Below are positions 14,555-22,761 of a stretch of DNA of 64,000 nucleotides, one piece after another. The position numbers and the translations under genes were made by a program. The notes beneath the pieces are model-generated. The model was not told where the DNA came from and searched no databases. It saw only the letters and a program-made list of their open reading frames with translations. Position 1 is the stretch's first letter. Each line of letters opens with the position of its first letter. This DNA comes from Clostridiales bacterium (GTDB taxonomy: Bacteria > Bacillota > Clostridia > Christensenellales > Aristaeellaceae). The stretch is taken from contig CP069419.1 in assembly GCA_017569285.1 (NCBI GenBank), positions 2,418,001-2,482,000 on the forward strand. Direction: 5' to 3'.

Positions 14555-14630
14555 CATACAAAACAAAGAAAAGAAGACAGACAAAGAGACAAACGAAACA
14601 AAGAAAGCAAACGAAACAACCAAATCAACA

Positions 14631-14668
14631 ATACCGGCGGCAGCTTCGAAAGGAGCTGCCGCCGGTAT
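14631..14668 (+). terminator. Terminator after PPC gene
   Basis: Perfect 15-bp inverted repeat (14631-14645 and 14654-14668) with an 8-base loop followed by GTGTTTTTAT. Preceded by about 75 bases of T-poor low-complexity sequence. Confidence 0.85.
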
Positions 14669-14709
14669 GTGTTTTTATATTCACTTTATGTCTCATTCCC
14701 TGCAGGTGT

Positions 14710-15174
14710 TCATTGCTTTCCCCTTGCGGCTTCGTTATATCTTTTCTCCTGCAGCTGTTCTTCTTCGATTTCCTTCAACCTTCTCAGGTAATACTTTTCC
14801 CCCAGCGCTTTCAGGATTTCCAGCACCCGGGAGTGCATGACGGCCAGCCAGTCACAGTCCGGATGCTCCAGTGAGTACCGCCCGGCCTCATATGATGCAA
14901 TGCTGAAGGCTTTGATGCGGTAAATATAATAAAGCAGGTCATCCACATGATCGAAGGTTTCATCCACATGCTCGGATTCCCGCCAACCATAATATATATA
15001 ATGGTATCCTCTTTCATCTGCGAATATGAATTCGCCGTACGGACTTTTCCGGCGCATATCCTCCGGATTGAAGGATGTGTACTGATAACGATTATCTTTG
15101 TCGAGATCAATACCGATCCTCTTCAGATCGTTTTTCATGATTTCCCGAATATCTTCCATCTGCCGCATCCTCAT
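14710..15174 (-). CDS. Imm63-like immunity protein
   Basis: 154 residues, soluble, acidic/aromatic. The pattern GEFIFADERGYHYIYYGWRE, then DDLLYYIYRIKAFSIASYEAGRYSLEHPDCDWLAVMHSRVLEILKALGEKYYLRRLKEIEE resembles the Imm63 immunity family that protects against polymorphic toxins (family recall, moderate). No adjacent toxin gene is visible, so it may be an orphan. Start ATG overlaps the upstream gene's TGA (ATGA), so it is translationally coupled to the YhhN gene, an odd partner. Confidence 0.55.
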   Translation of the reverse strand: MRMRQMEDIREIMKNDLKRIGIDLDKDNRYQYTSFNPEDMRRKSPYGEFIFADERGYHYIYYGWRESEHVDETFDHVDDLLYYIYRIKAFSIASYEAGRYSLEHPDCDWLAVMHSRVLEILKALGEKYYLRRLKEIEEEQLQEKRYNEAARGKQ

Positions 15175-15833
15175 CCCAGGAACTTCAGGCTCAGCGCGAT
15201 CAGCAGCTGGCCGACGTAATACAGGGAGATGTTGGTGATCCGCAGGCTCTGCTTCGTTTCCTTCCCGAAGGTATTCAGGATGAGGACAATATCACTGAGC
15301 AGGAACAGCAGCGCCCCGCCGGCGAACACCGCGGTAAAGGCGGAAGGGGAGGCAATCAGGTTCGCAAAAGCCACCACATTCAGCAGCACCACCGCGCCGA
15401 TATAAACCACCCCGAAGATCTTGAAGGCCGTCTTCGCGGTAATCTGCCGGAAGATCCATACCATGAGCAGCGCGGTGAGCACTACCCCGATGCCCACGCA
15501 CAGCCACGGGGAAGCAGCCATGCCCATCACGGCCACCAGGTACAGCACATGCCCGGCCAGGAACACCAGGATCCCCACCAGGAAGACGGGCTGCCCCTTC
15601 GAAGGAAACACAAACCGCAGGTTCAGCAGCACATCCGCAATGCACCCGAGCAGCAGGCCCACACAGATGAGCCCGGCCTCCCGGGAAGAACCCATGAGCC
15701 GGTAACCCAGCACCACAAAGCAGAAGGAAGCAACCCCCTTCAGGATCACCGCAGGGACATAGTTCTTCCGGCTCTCCTCATACAGGAAGAGCCCGGCAAG
15801 CACCAGGCAGAGGGGAATGAAGATGTAGGACAT
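15171..15833 (-). CDS. YhhN-family membrane protein (putative lysoplasmalogenase)
   Basis: 220 residues with about eight hydrophobic helices. YhhN/TMEM86 signature elements are visible: GLLLGCIADVLLNL with its conserved Asp, FLAGHVLYLVA, and a second LLFLLSDIVLILN Asp motif near the C-terminus, followed by YYVGQLLIALSL. Family members hydrolyse the vinyl-ether bond of lysoplasmalogens. Start ATG follows AGGAGGTCCTCCCC. Co-transcribed with the Imm63-like gene. Confidence 0.85.
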   Translation of the reverse strand: MSYIFIPLCLVLAGLFLYEESRKNYVPAVILKGVASFCFVVLGYRLMGSSREAGLICVGLLLGCIADVLLNLRFVFPSKGQPVFLVGILVFLAGHVLYLVAVMGMAASPWLCVGIGVVLTALLMVWIFRQITAKTAFKIFGVVYIGAVVLLNVVAFANLIASPSAFTAVFAGGALLFLLSDIVLILNTFGKETKQSLRITNISLYYVGQLLIALSLKFLG

Positions 15834-15927
15834 GGGGAGGACCTCCTGTTTAACTATAATACAACTCTAAATTAGCCAAGTGCCGTCAGTTGAGAAACTG
15901 GCGGCACTTACTTGAGCGTTTATGAAA

Positions 15928-16737
15928 TCATATACTGATGACTGCTTTTAACTGGTTTAGTGCGTCCATGCTGTGCGTCGAAAAAACAATGCCAAAATCT
16001 TTACATGTGTTCTCGATTTCAGCTAATTCTGAATGAACATCAAGATACTTAATGTCCTTTGCCGAACTGCCAATTAAGAATTCTTTATTATTTCCAGGGA
16101 GATAATTTAACTCTTTCCCGCTTAATCCCAAACGTTCAAGAATCGTATCATTAACTGCCAGACCACTTGCAACAACAGCATCGATGGAATCATGATAATC
16201 AGATATCATTCCAGTTATTTCACTTGTCGGAATAATGGAATTGGGGAAGATCGGCCTGGCTAATAGAATGGTTTTAATTCCACTCTGATGAAGCCTGAAC
16301 AATAATTCACATCTGTCAGAAGGGGTTGCGATCTTATCGGTTTTCTCTGTGATTCCATAAGAAGCATTAGCAGGAATAGATACTGCAATAAATAGCGTTT
16401 GATTATTATCCGCCATCTTTTCACTTAATTCTGCTAATTGCCGGACAGTATCCTGGGCCAGGTTTTTTCTTGTGATAATGAGCATTGATTTTTGATATGT
16501 TTCATATAAAGACTCAACTAATCGAATGCCGGCCTGCTCATCGATAAAATTCTCACGATCATGTGAAACATAAATAATATCAAATGATGAATTACGTATA
16601 GAGGCAACAATTTGATCTATCTCATCCATATCTTGTTTAGTTTTAGGGCAATCGAAATCCAAAGTATAACAATGTTTGCATTCCAAAGGACATTTTCCTG
16701 AGAAAGAAACCAGAACACGATTAGTATATGAAACCAT
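15928..16737 (-). CDS. Radical SAM domain protein of unknown function
   Basis: 269 residues from ATG 16737, which follows GGGAGGATAAT; a longer frame starting at 16785 overlaps the upstream gene. The N-terminal RVLVSFSGKCPLECKHCYTL carries the CxxxCxxC cluster motif (about residues 15-22). The rest follows a partial TIM barrel: FDIIYVSHDRENF, MLIITRKN, FIAVSIPA, GIKTILLARPIFP. There is no C-terminal SPASM or B12 domain. The gene is AT-rich and ends a five-gene operon with membrane proteins. Substrate unknown; a sensor or antiviral role is only inferred from context. Confidence 0.75.
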   Translation of the reverse strand: MVSYTNRVLVSFSGKCPLECKHCYTLDFDCPKTKQDMDEIDQIVASIRNSSFDIIYVSHDRENFIDEQAGIRLVESLYETYQKSMLIITRKNLAQDTVRQLAELSEKMADNNQTLFIAVSIPANASYGITEKTDKIATPSDRCELLFRLHQSGIKTILLARPIFPNSIIPTSEITGMISDYHDSIDAVVASGLAVNDTILERLGLSGKELNYLPGNNKEFLIGSSAKDIKYLDVHSELAEIENTCKDFGIVFSTHSMDALNQLKAVISI

Positions 16738-16756
16738 ATTATCCTCCCGAAATACT

Positions 16757-17533
16757 TTAACGTTTGGCAAAGTATGCATTAACAATATTTGATCCCAAAT
16801 CGTTCAGCGTTTGGCATATATCAATAACTTTTTCTTTTTCGCTTAGCAAAAATATGTTTTCATCATCAGGATCGGAACTAATTTTACAATCCACATCAAA
16901 TGTGACACCACCCAATATTTTGGTTTTTTTCTTCTTGTTGTCTTTATTTTTATCTTGCATTAAAGGAATTGCAATCATCATGTTCCGGCCAGATTGCTTA
17001 TCTGAGAGATAGTGCTTATTATCGCTATCCTGATAATAGTATTTAACAGACCCATTTACATTCAATGCTGTTACTGGATATTCGGTAAGATCTACACCAT
17101 AGATCAATAGCTTGGGTTGCCGAAAATCAAAAACCACAATGCTCTGTTTTTTATATGCTAGTCCTAACACGCCCCAATAAAGAGCACGAGCGTCGCTGGT
17201 AGAATTGACATTTCCTCCTACTGTACATATTGTTTTCCTCAACCTGGAGAAACATTTTTCCCCTTTATACTTTTTCCCTCGAAAAAGGGTAAATCCTTTA
17301 TTTTCTACGAGAATTGATTTCGTATTCGCAGGGATGATATCTGTCCCTAATATCTTTTTCAATCCTTGAGCCATTATTGGCCTGACATTGCTCACACTAA
17401 CCGAATTATAGTATTTTATTGTTGCAAGCCTGACAGAGATAAACGTTATAACAGAAGTTATTATCCAATCAATTCCATGATTTACAAGTGAGTCTTTAAT
17501 CTTTTCAAATGCTTGATTAATCCACTCGAGCAT
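16757..17533 (-). CDS. Membrane-anchored protein of unknown function
   Basis: 258 residues. One N-terminal hydrophobic segment (WIITSVITFISVRLATI, about 23-39) then a soluble beta-rich region (about 50-258) with strands such as SIVVFDFRQPKLLIYGVDLTEYP and a lysine-rich stretch near 200. No domain recognised. ATG follows AGGAGTAATAC. It lies between the 50-residue membrane protein and the radical SAM gene, 19 bases before the latter's start, and shares their AT-rich composition. Confidence 0.7.
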   Translation of the reverse strand: MLEWINQAFEKIKDSLVNHGIDWIITSVITFISVRLATIKYYNSVSVSNVRPIMAQGLKKILGTDIIPANTKSILVENKGFTLFRGKKYKGEKCFSRLRKTICTVGGNVNSTSDARALYWGVLGLAYKKQSIVVFDFRQPKLLIYGVDLTEYPVTALNVNGSVKYYYQDSDNKHYLSDKQSGRNMMIAIPLMQDKNKDNKKKKTKILGGVTFDVDCKISSDPDDENIFLLSEKEKVIDICQTLNDLGSNIVNAYFAKR

Positions 17534-17629
17534 GTATTACTCCTATTCTGCCAAAGCAACTATAGATCATTATTTTGCTTTCATAATTTTCCTCAAATTA
17601 ATTTGGCATAAATCCCAAGTCAAGAGAAA

Positions 17630-17782
17630 TTACAGAAAATCTCTAAACTTATCGATCAACTCAATGATAAACCGGGCTTTTTTTCCTTGATAGGCGATCT
17701 GTGCTTTCTTTACCCAAGCCCTGACAGGAATGATCTCTAACCACGCAAGCCCCCCTACAACGCAAAGCACAATGATGACCAT
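17630..17782 (-). CDS. 50-residue single-span membrane protein
   Basis: Too short for usual gene finders. ATG at 17782 follows CTGGAGGCAATCAT, a very good ribosome site, 15 bases after the preceding stop. The product has a hydrophobic start (MVIIVLCVVGGLAWLEIIPV) and a basic tail (KKAQIAYQGKKARFIIELIDKF). It fits as a small membrane component of the operon with the two neighbouring anchored proteins. No family recognised. Confidence 0.65.
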   Translation of the reverse strand: MVIIVLCVVGGLAWLEIIPVRAWVKKAQIAYQGKKARFIIELIDKFRDFL

Positions 17783-17797
17783 ATGATTGCCTCCAGA

Positions 17798-18253
17798 TTA
17801 TTTAAGGCCATTATTCAACACATACAGGATATTCATTGCTTGAGTAAGGACTATCTTATCAGGCAGTTTCTCGAGATGATATTTTGCTCGCCATTCACCA
17901 ATTGCTTTCATCACCCGCTCACCCAAATCTCTTGCCATATCATCTTCCGGAAGACCGGCTGTTGAGGAAACTGGCTGTAAGGAATCTGGAACTGAGTTAA
18001 CAACAGGGAAATTATCTACAATATTGGAAACAGAACTGGATTCCGGAGTGGAGGGAGAGGTGGTTTTTGGTTCTTGATTTGACTCAGGTACAGGTTTGTC
18101 TTGTATCTCGGCACTTTGGCTAATTTCCGCCGTTGAATTATCATCGGATTTTATAGTGCTCTGCTCTTCAGCAGCGATGGAATCTGGAGCACCAGATTCT
18201 ACAATTTTCGAGATAATTGTTGAAGTAACTTTTTTAAATAAAGATGTACTCAC
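17798..18253 (-). CDS. Protein with long Ser/Pro-rich linker, unknown function
   Basis: 151 residues from a GTG at 18253 with GAGAGGG upstream. A basic amphipathic start (LFKKVTSTIISKIVESG) is followed by about 75 residues rich in Ser, Thr, Pro, Glu and Asp, probably disordered, then a folded C-terminus (LGERVMKAIGEWRAKYHLEKLPDKIVLTQAMNILYVLNNG). Looks like an adaptor: peripheral membrane anchor, flexible tether, small domain. Second gene of the AT-rich operon. Confidence 0.65.
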   Translation of the reverse strand: MSTSLFKKVTSTIISKIVESGAPDSIAAEEQSTIKSDDNSTAEISQSAEIQDKPVPESNQEPKTTSPSTPESSSVSNIVDNFPVVNSVPDSLQPVSSTAGLPEDDMARDLGERVMKAIGEWRAKYHLEKLPDKIVLTQAMNILYVLNNGLK

Positions 18254-18298
18254 TTTTCGCGCCCTCTCTCATTATTGATTATAAGATAGGAAGAACCA

Positions 18299-18622
18299 TC
18301 ACACATGGTAACTGCGAATGGCATCGGAAAGTTTTTCATTGAGGAGTTCAAACTGACCCATGGCATACTTGAGGGCGGTGCCAGTAAGATTCTTTGATTC
18401 GATGTGACGGTAGGTTCTTTCAATTTCATCAACACTGGCACGAATCAATTCGCCGGAATGACGCATATACTCAGAGGTCTTAAATGCTTCGATTCGGGCT
18501 TTGAGTTCTATCGTCTCTTTCCTGCGCAACTGCCGATAAGAAGAGAACACATTGATGAGGGACGAGGCCGCGTTACAAACTCCAGTTGCAAGGCTGAGGG
18601 CGGTGGTGACTTCAGTACTCAT
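18299..18622 (-). CDS. Small helical protein, first gene of AT-rich operon
   Basis: 107 residues. A mildly hydrophobic N-terminal helix (TEVTTALSLATGVCNAASSLINVF) precedes a long charged helix (YRQLRRKETIELKARIEAFK) and further helices. The start at 18622 is eight bases from GGAGG; ATG 18628 is too close. May insert in or lie on the membrane. No family recognised. Its stop is 45 bases upstream of the next gene. Confidence 0.65.
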   Translation of the reverse strand: MSTEVTTALSLATGVCNAASSLINVFSSYRQLRRKETIELKARIEAFKTSEYMRHSGELIRASVDEIERTYRHIESKNLTGTALKYAMGQFELLNEKLSDAIRSYHV

Positions 18623-19220
18623 AGACATTTCCTCCTCTTTTAACTCAATATAAGGTTACCGAAATAAGCCGAAAAGCATAATATGGACATTCATTCTGCC
18701 TGATATAGCAAAATGGATGGATGAAGGAACCACATAAATGAAACGGGAAACATCATTTTGTTAATGTTGGGAACCATAATTGGATGTTTCACATTTGATT
18801 TATGGGTATAATAAGGGAGTAATATGGAACGAACAAACACATCTGAGAGAAAGGAATCTCTCAATGATGATAGATGTATTTATTCGAGAAGGAATACAAT
18901 ATACCTGCGAATATGTACGTGCAATATAATGTTTTTATACTGTTTATAGTTTGATATTATCGATTTGCTATTTGGTTAAGGTTTTTGTGGTCTCTTGGCT
19001 CTTCTTTGGTTATCAAACACACGTTTTTGATGAATACAAATAGATCACAGACATGCGTACACACATACTGTACACACACCCTGCAACTTTCTTCCCCCAT
19101 TTTTGTTTATATCTATGAAGGCACATTCCAACCCGCCTTCCTGCCATGAACCAATTCCCCCGAAGCCGCTTCCGGAGAAAAGCGGCGCCAGTGACTACAC
19201 CACAACCTGGAGGACTCGCC
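18623..19220 (+). other. AT-rich intergenic region between operons
   Basis: About 600 bases containing divergent promoters. TATAAT at 18808-18813 followed by AGGGAG and ATG 18824 could drive a 41-codon ORF (18824-18949) starting MERTNTSERKESLND; its coding status is doubtful. The rest, including a TG/AC-rich stretch at 19030-19080, shows no gene. The change from AT-rich to GC-rich sequence near 19.1 kb probably marks the border of an acquired segment. Confidence 0.4.
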
Positions 19221-19997
19221 ATGAAGAAATTCCTGTTACTCATCACCGCCCTGTCATTCCTGTTCCTGGCTTCCGGCTGCGGCCAGAAAGCCTTCGAACC
19301 GGACCGCACCAAACCCGTCGGCATGATCCTCGTCAACGGGACCGTGAAAACGGATACCGAACCGGAACTTGGACAGGTGGTCTACGCGGAATTCACGGAC
19401 AACCAGTACCGCTTCCCGCTGGATGCCGTCATGGTCTACTATTTTGACTACGACGAAGAAACCGCCTACGCCGGGGACCAGAACTGCACCTCCCTGACAT
19501 TTGCGGCCAATGCCGATACCAAACAGGTCGAGGCGGAGGCCTCATGCCGGTACATCTTCCGGGAAGGTTCTGAAAATACGATCTATGCGTATTATCTCTA
19601 TTATGACGGAAAAGGCCTTGGCTTTTACCCGATGGAGACCCTGATGGCCCACCGGATTACCGGGGAAGAATTCAGTATCCGGATTAACGAGCAGTACAGG
19701 TTCACGCTGGAAAACGAAAAACCGACATCGTTCTTCACGATCTGCTGCCGGAAGGGAGAAGAAGAACTGGCCTTCGGAACTGTCCGTCCGGAGGAAATGG
19801 ACGACTATATGAAATATCCGCTCCCGGAGGGAACGGACAATGTGGAGATCAACGCCTTTGACGTAAACGGTGAATTCATCAGCCGGAAGGAACTGAAACC
19901 CGGGGACTACAGCTACACCGCGGGATACGACATCGGCGGCCAGTTCCAGGGCGCGAAATCCCTGCGCCTTGTCTGGCCGGAACCGGCAGAACCGTAA
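19221..19997 (+). CDS. Secreted lipoprotein of unknown function
   Basis: 258 residues from ATG 19221, eight bases after GGAGG; the longer upstream frame is not plausible. Lipoprotein signal peptide MKKFLLLITALSFLFLASGCG with the lipobox Cys at about residue 20. The mature part is beta-rich, with a FTDNQYRFPLDAVMVYYFDYDEETAY segment and an acidic surface, anchored outside the membrane. No known domain recognised. Followed after about 90 bases by the truncated lipase gene. Confidence 0.75.
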   Translation: MKKFLLLITALSFLFLASGCGQKAFEPDRTKPVGMILVNGTVKTDTEPELGQVVYAEFTDNQYRFPLDAVMVYYFDYDEETAYAGDQNCTSLTFAANADTKQVEAEASCRYIFREGSENTIYAYYLYYDGKGLGFYPMETLMAHRITGEEFSIRINEQYRFTLENEKPTSFFTICCRKGEEELAFGTVRPEEMDDYMKYPLPEGTDNVEINAFDVNGEFISRKELKPGDYSYTAGYDIGGQFQGAKSLRLVWPEPAEP

Positions 19998-20084
19998 AAC
20001 AGAAATGAATGAATATTGCCAGGGGAATGCTTCCTCTGGTAATATTTCTTTTTGGGAGAAACCAAAACGAAACCAGGAGCCGAT

Positions 20085-20426
20085 ATGGGAGAACTGCAGT
20101 TCATCTTCGTCCACGGGTTATCCGGCTGGGGCAGCTATGATACCCAGTATTCCCGCATGCCCTACTGGGGCATGCGGGGAGGGGACCTTATGCTCTTCCT
20201 GCGGGAAAAGGGATATGCGTGTTATGCAGCCTCCGTTTCCCCGACCGGCAGCGCCTGGGACCGGGTCTGCGAGCTGTATGCCCAGCTGGCCGGCACCTGG
20301 AACGTGTACCCGGTGCAGGACGGAGACCACATGTTCCTCCAGGGCGGACTGTTCCATAAACATGATATCCGTCCCTTCTACCTGGAGCTGCTGGGAACCA
20401 TCCGGAAGGCGGAGGAAAGCAAATGA
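20085..20426 (+). pseudogene. Lipase with internal in-frame deletion
   Basis: 113 residues from ATG 20085 after CAGGAGCC. The first 70 residues (FIFVHGLSGWGSYDTQYSRMPYWG, SWDRVCELYAQLAGT-like segment) match the N-terminus of staphylococcal/GehA-type triacylglycerol lipases, including the oxyanion HG. The last 40 (WNVYPVQDGDHMFLQGGLF, DIRPFYLELLGTIRK) match their C-terminus with the catalytic His. The whole middle, including the GxSxG nucleophile and the Asp, is gone without frame loss. Cannot be an active lipase; full family length is about 400 residues. Confidence 0.7.
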
Positions 20427-20911
20427 GTGAAATAAAGGAAAACCTGCGGAAGCACCTGGAGGCGCATCCGCAGGCCACGGAAGAAGACGTTGTAAAATTT
20501 GTTTTCCAGGCATTCCTGGGCGTTGGCCACCTGGTGAGCAGCGCCGACGCCATCCAAAGAAGATTGGAAAACGAAATGGCACAAAACCCGGCGGACGATA
20601 CCGAACCACAGGCCGAAGAGCTCAGCCCCCGCTGGGTCCGGCTGAATCTCCGCCCGGCCAAAGCCAGGGGAATTGCCCCGGAAGAACTCGCAAAGCGGGT
20701 CTACCGCTCCGCGCAGCAGCCGATCCCGTACACCCGGCAGGATGTTATAGACTTCTGCAAGGCCCTGGACCTCCCGGACATGGACAAAGACAAAATAGAA
20801 GAAGAAGTCAACGAACTGCTGAAAGGATCCTTCCTTCCCAGCCACTCACAGCAGTACCGGGAAGCATACAAACCGGCATATGTAGTCCTTTTGAGGGAAG
20901 AAATTCCCTGA
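20423..20911 (+). CDS. Conserved hypothetical protein
   Basis: 162 residues, soluble, mainly helical and charged, starting in an ATGA overlap with the deleted lipase. The segment HPQATEEDVVKFVFQAFLGVGHLVSS and the later RWVRLNLRPAKARGIAPEELAKRVYRSA suggest a defined domain found in other Clostridia, but I cannot name it. Because it is coupled to a defective gene, its ATGA junction may be a product of the deletion's ancestral operon. Confidence 0.65.
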   Translation: MSEIKENLRKHLEAHPQATEEDVVKFVFQAFLGVGHLVSSADAIQRRLENEMAQNPADDTEPQAEELSPRWVRLNLRPAKARGIAPEELAKRVYRSAQQPIPYTRQDVIDFCKALDLPDMDKDKIEEEVNELLKGSFLPSHSQQYREAYKPAYVVLLREEIP

Positions 20912-20988
20912 TTCGCTGTTTATGGGGAAGACATTTCCGCATTCCCGGGATACAATAAACCCATCCCAAGGAACAGGAGAACGAATGG

Positions 20989-21495
20989 ATGGACATGGTA
21001 AAGATGGGGAGCTTCCTGGCGGAGCTCCGGAAAGAACATGAAATGACCCAGGCGGAACTGGGCGAGAAACTCGGCGTGACGAACAAGACCGTTTCCCGGT
21101 GGGAAACGGGGAACTATATGCCGCCGGTGGAGATGCTGGAAGAACTCAGCACCCTGTACGGGCTGACCATCAACGAACTGCTGGAAGGCCGAAAGCTGAC
21201 CACGGAAGAGTATAAGGAAGCCGCCGAAACCAACATTAAGGAAACCCTGAAGGCCAGCACCTTTGACCTGAAGGAAAAGCAGGAATTCTTCAAAAAGAAA
21301 TGGCGGAAAGAACACCTTTCCACCTTCATCGCCTGCACTGCTGCCTGGATCGTCCTGCTGGTTGCCCTGAAGCTCCAGAACGTGGACGTCTCCCTGCTGG
21401 GCACCATCGGCGGCCTGCTGGCAGCCCTCTACTACGTCGTCCTCAATAACCGGATGATGGTCTATGTAGAAGACCACCTGTATCCGAAAAACTGA
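20989..21495 (+). CDS. XRE-family regulator with C-terminal membrane segments
   Basis: 168 residues. HTH_3 at 5-60 (LAELRKEHEMTQAELGEKLGVTNKTVSRWETGNYMPPVEML). A charged linker (EEYKEAAETNIKETLKASTFDLKEKQEFFKKKWRKEH) leads to two hydrophobic helices (FIACTAAWIVLLVAL and LLGTIGGLLAALYYVVL). This is a common Clostridia arrangement of membrane-tethered DNA-binding regulator, expected to sense membrane or envelope stress. AGGAG lies at 20975-20979. A bidirectional terminator follows. Confidence 0.82.
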   Translation: MDMVKMGSFLAELRKEHEMTQAELGEKLGVTNKTVSRWETGNYMPPVEMLEELSTLYGLTINELLEGRKLTTEEYKEAAETNIKETLKASTFDLKEKQEFFKKKWRKEHLSTFIACTAAWIVLLVALKLQNVDVSLLGTIGGLLAALYYVVLNNRMMVYVEDHLYPKN

Positions 21496-21510
21496 AGAGC
21501 AGAAGAAACA

Positions 21511-21538
21511 GGGCGCTGCGGAATGTTCCGCAGCGCCC
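21511..21538 (+). terminator. Bidirectional terminator
   Basis: Perfect 12-bp stem (21511-21522 and 21527-21538) with loop ATGT and following ACTTTT; upstream A-rich sequence allows it to serve the converging minus-strand gene too. Confidence 0.8.
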
Positions 21539-21551
21539 CACTTTTATATCC

Positions 21552-21974
21552 TTACTTCTTCAGTTCCTTCCCGCAGTGGCTGCAGAAGGCAAAGTCCGCC
21601 TGGATGGGCTTGCCGCAGTACGGGCAGTACATGCCCTTGGCCGAAGGGGACTTTGTGCTTTCCACGTCATATCTTCCGTGGAAATGCTCGTTCAGGGGAT
21701 CCGGCTCCTCATCCCCGTCGGTGATGTCCAGATGGGACGGCCGGTTCTTTGCCACCGCGCAGTAGATGCTGTAGATCCCGACAAGGATGCATGCTCCCGA
21801 AAACAGGTAGCAGAAGGTGACGCCGCCGCCGGCTCCGGGATTGCTTCCGAAAGCGCTGAAATGGGATTCCGTGGCCCGGACTTCACCGGCCATAACCAGT
21901 CCGAACACGGACATACCGAGGGCAATGATTCCGCCGATGAGGGACGGCCCGCGTCCCTGTTTGATGCTCTTCAT
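21552..21974 (-). CDS. Membrane protein with C-terminal zinc ribbon
   Basis: 140 residues. Two hydrophobic helices (LIGGIIALGMSVFGLVMAG, about 12-30, and TFCYLFSGACILVGIYSIYCAVA, about 53-75), an acidic linker, then a zinc-ribbon MYCPYCGKPIQADFAFCSHCGKEL with two CxxC pairs. Function unknown; often small envelope proteins of Firmicutes. Seven bases separate its start from the stop of the upstream coiled-coil gene, so they form an operon. Confidence 0.72.
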   Translation of the reverse strand: MKSIKQGRGPSLIGGIIALGMSVFGLVMAGEVRATESHFSAFGSNPGAGGGVTFCYLFSGACILVGIYSIYCAVAKNRPSHLDITDGDEEPDPLNEHFHGRYDVESTKSPSAKGMYCPYCGKPIQADFAFCSHCGKELKK

Positions 21975-21980
21975 ATCCTT

Positions 21981-22565
21981 TTACCTCCCGTAACGGTTTT
22001 TCAGGTCCCATACGGTGCGCTCGATCCGGTCAATCATCCGGTCGATCTCCGCGCGCGCCTCGTTGATCCGGTTCTGCACGATGAAGTCGCTGAAGACATT
22101 GTCGAAGAAGATATCCAGCGTGGAAGCCAGGCTCCCGGCCTGCACATACAGCCCGTCCTCGTCCACATCCCGCAGCTCCTTCGCAAAGCGCTTCAGGTCG
22201 CGGTTGGCCTGCGCCACCCATTCGTTGGCGGAGCTCATCTTGCTGTGCTTGACCACGCTGGAGATCACCCCGCCGCCGAGGATATCATAGATGCCCCAGT
22301 TCCGGGCGGAATTCAGCTTTGCCTTCGCTTCCCGCAGGCTGTCCAGGGCCCTCTCCCCGGCCCGGATCGCCTCGTCCACTTCCCGGGTATCCGCACTGCC
22401 GGACATGGACCGAGTAAAGTCGGCCGCGGCACTCCGGCTCTCCCGGTCCTCCTCGTCCTCATATTCATCATCATCATCCCCGCTCTCCAGGCGGTTCTTT
22501 CCCAGCCGGTTCTTGACGATCCCGTATCCGATCATCGCACCAATCGCCACCAGGAACCACTCCAT
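21981..22565 (-). CDS. Membrane-anchored coiled-coil protein
   Basis: 194 residues from ATG 22565, preceded by GGAGGAGGGATCGGT; a longer frame adds an unlikely 38 residues. N-terminal helix MEWFLVAIGAMIGYGIV, a short acidic stretch (SGDDDDEYEDEEDRE), then about 130 residues predicted helical with heptads (VDEAIRAGERALDSLREAKAKL and INEARAEIDRMIDRIERTVWDL). No family recognised. Likely membrane-associated scaffold transcribed with the zinc-ribbon gene. Confidence 0.7.
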   Translation of the reverse strand: MEWFLVAIGAMIGYGIVKNRLGKNRLESGDDDDEYEDEEDRESRSAAADFTRSMSGSADTREVDEAIRAGERALDSLREAKAKLNSARNWGIYDILGGGVISSVVKHSKMSSANEWVAQANRDLKRFAKELRDVDEDGLYVQAGSLASTLDIFFDNVFSDFIVQNRINEARAEIDRMIDRIERTVWDLKNRYGR

Positions 22566-22696
22566 ACCGATCCCTCCTCCAAAGGATTCATTCGATACTA
22601 TAAATATAGACGCATTTCCGCAGAAAAACAGGACAGATAACGCAAAATATACGGGACTATTTTTTTCAAAGACAACCAATCAATACTCCCTGCTGT

Positions 22697-22725
22697 TTTA
22701 CAACCCGTCCTTTTTCCCGTATAAT
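22697..22725 (+). promoter_or_regulatory. Sigma-A type promoter of the reductase gene
   Basis: TTTACA (22697-22702) and TATAAT (22720-22725) separated by exactly 17 bases, 37 bases before the ATG of the flavodoxin-family gene. Near-consensus housekeeping promoter. Confidence 0.75.
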
Positions 22726-22761
22726 AAGGCAAAAGAAAACCGAAATACGGAGGGAACCGAT

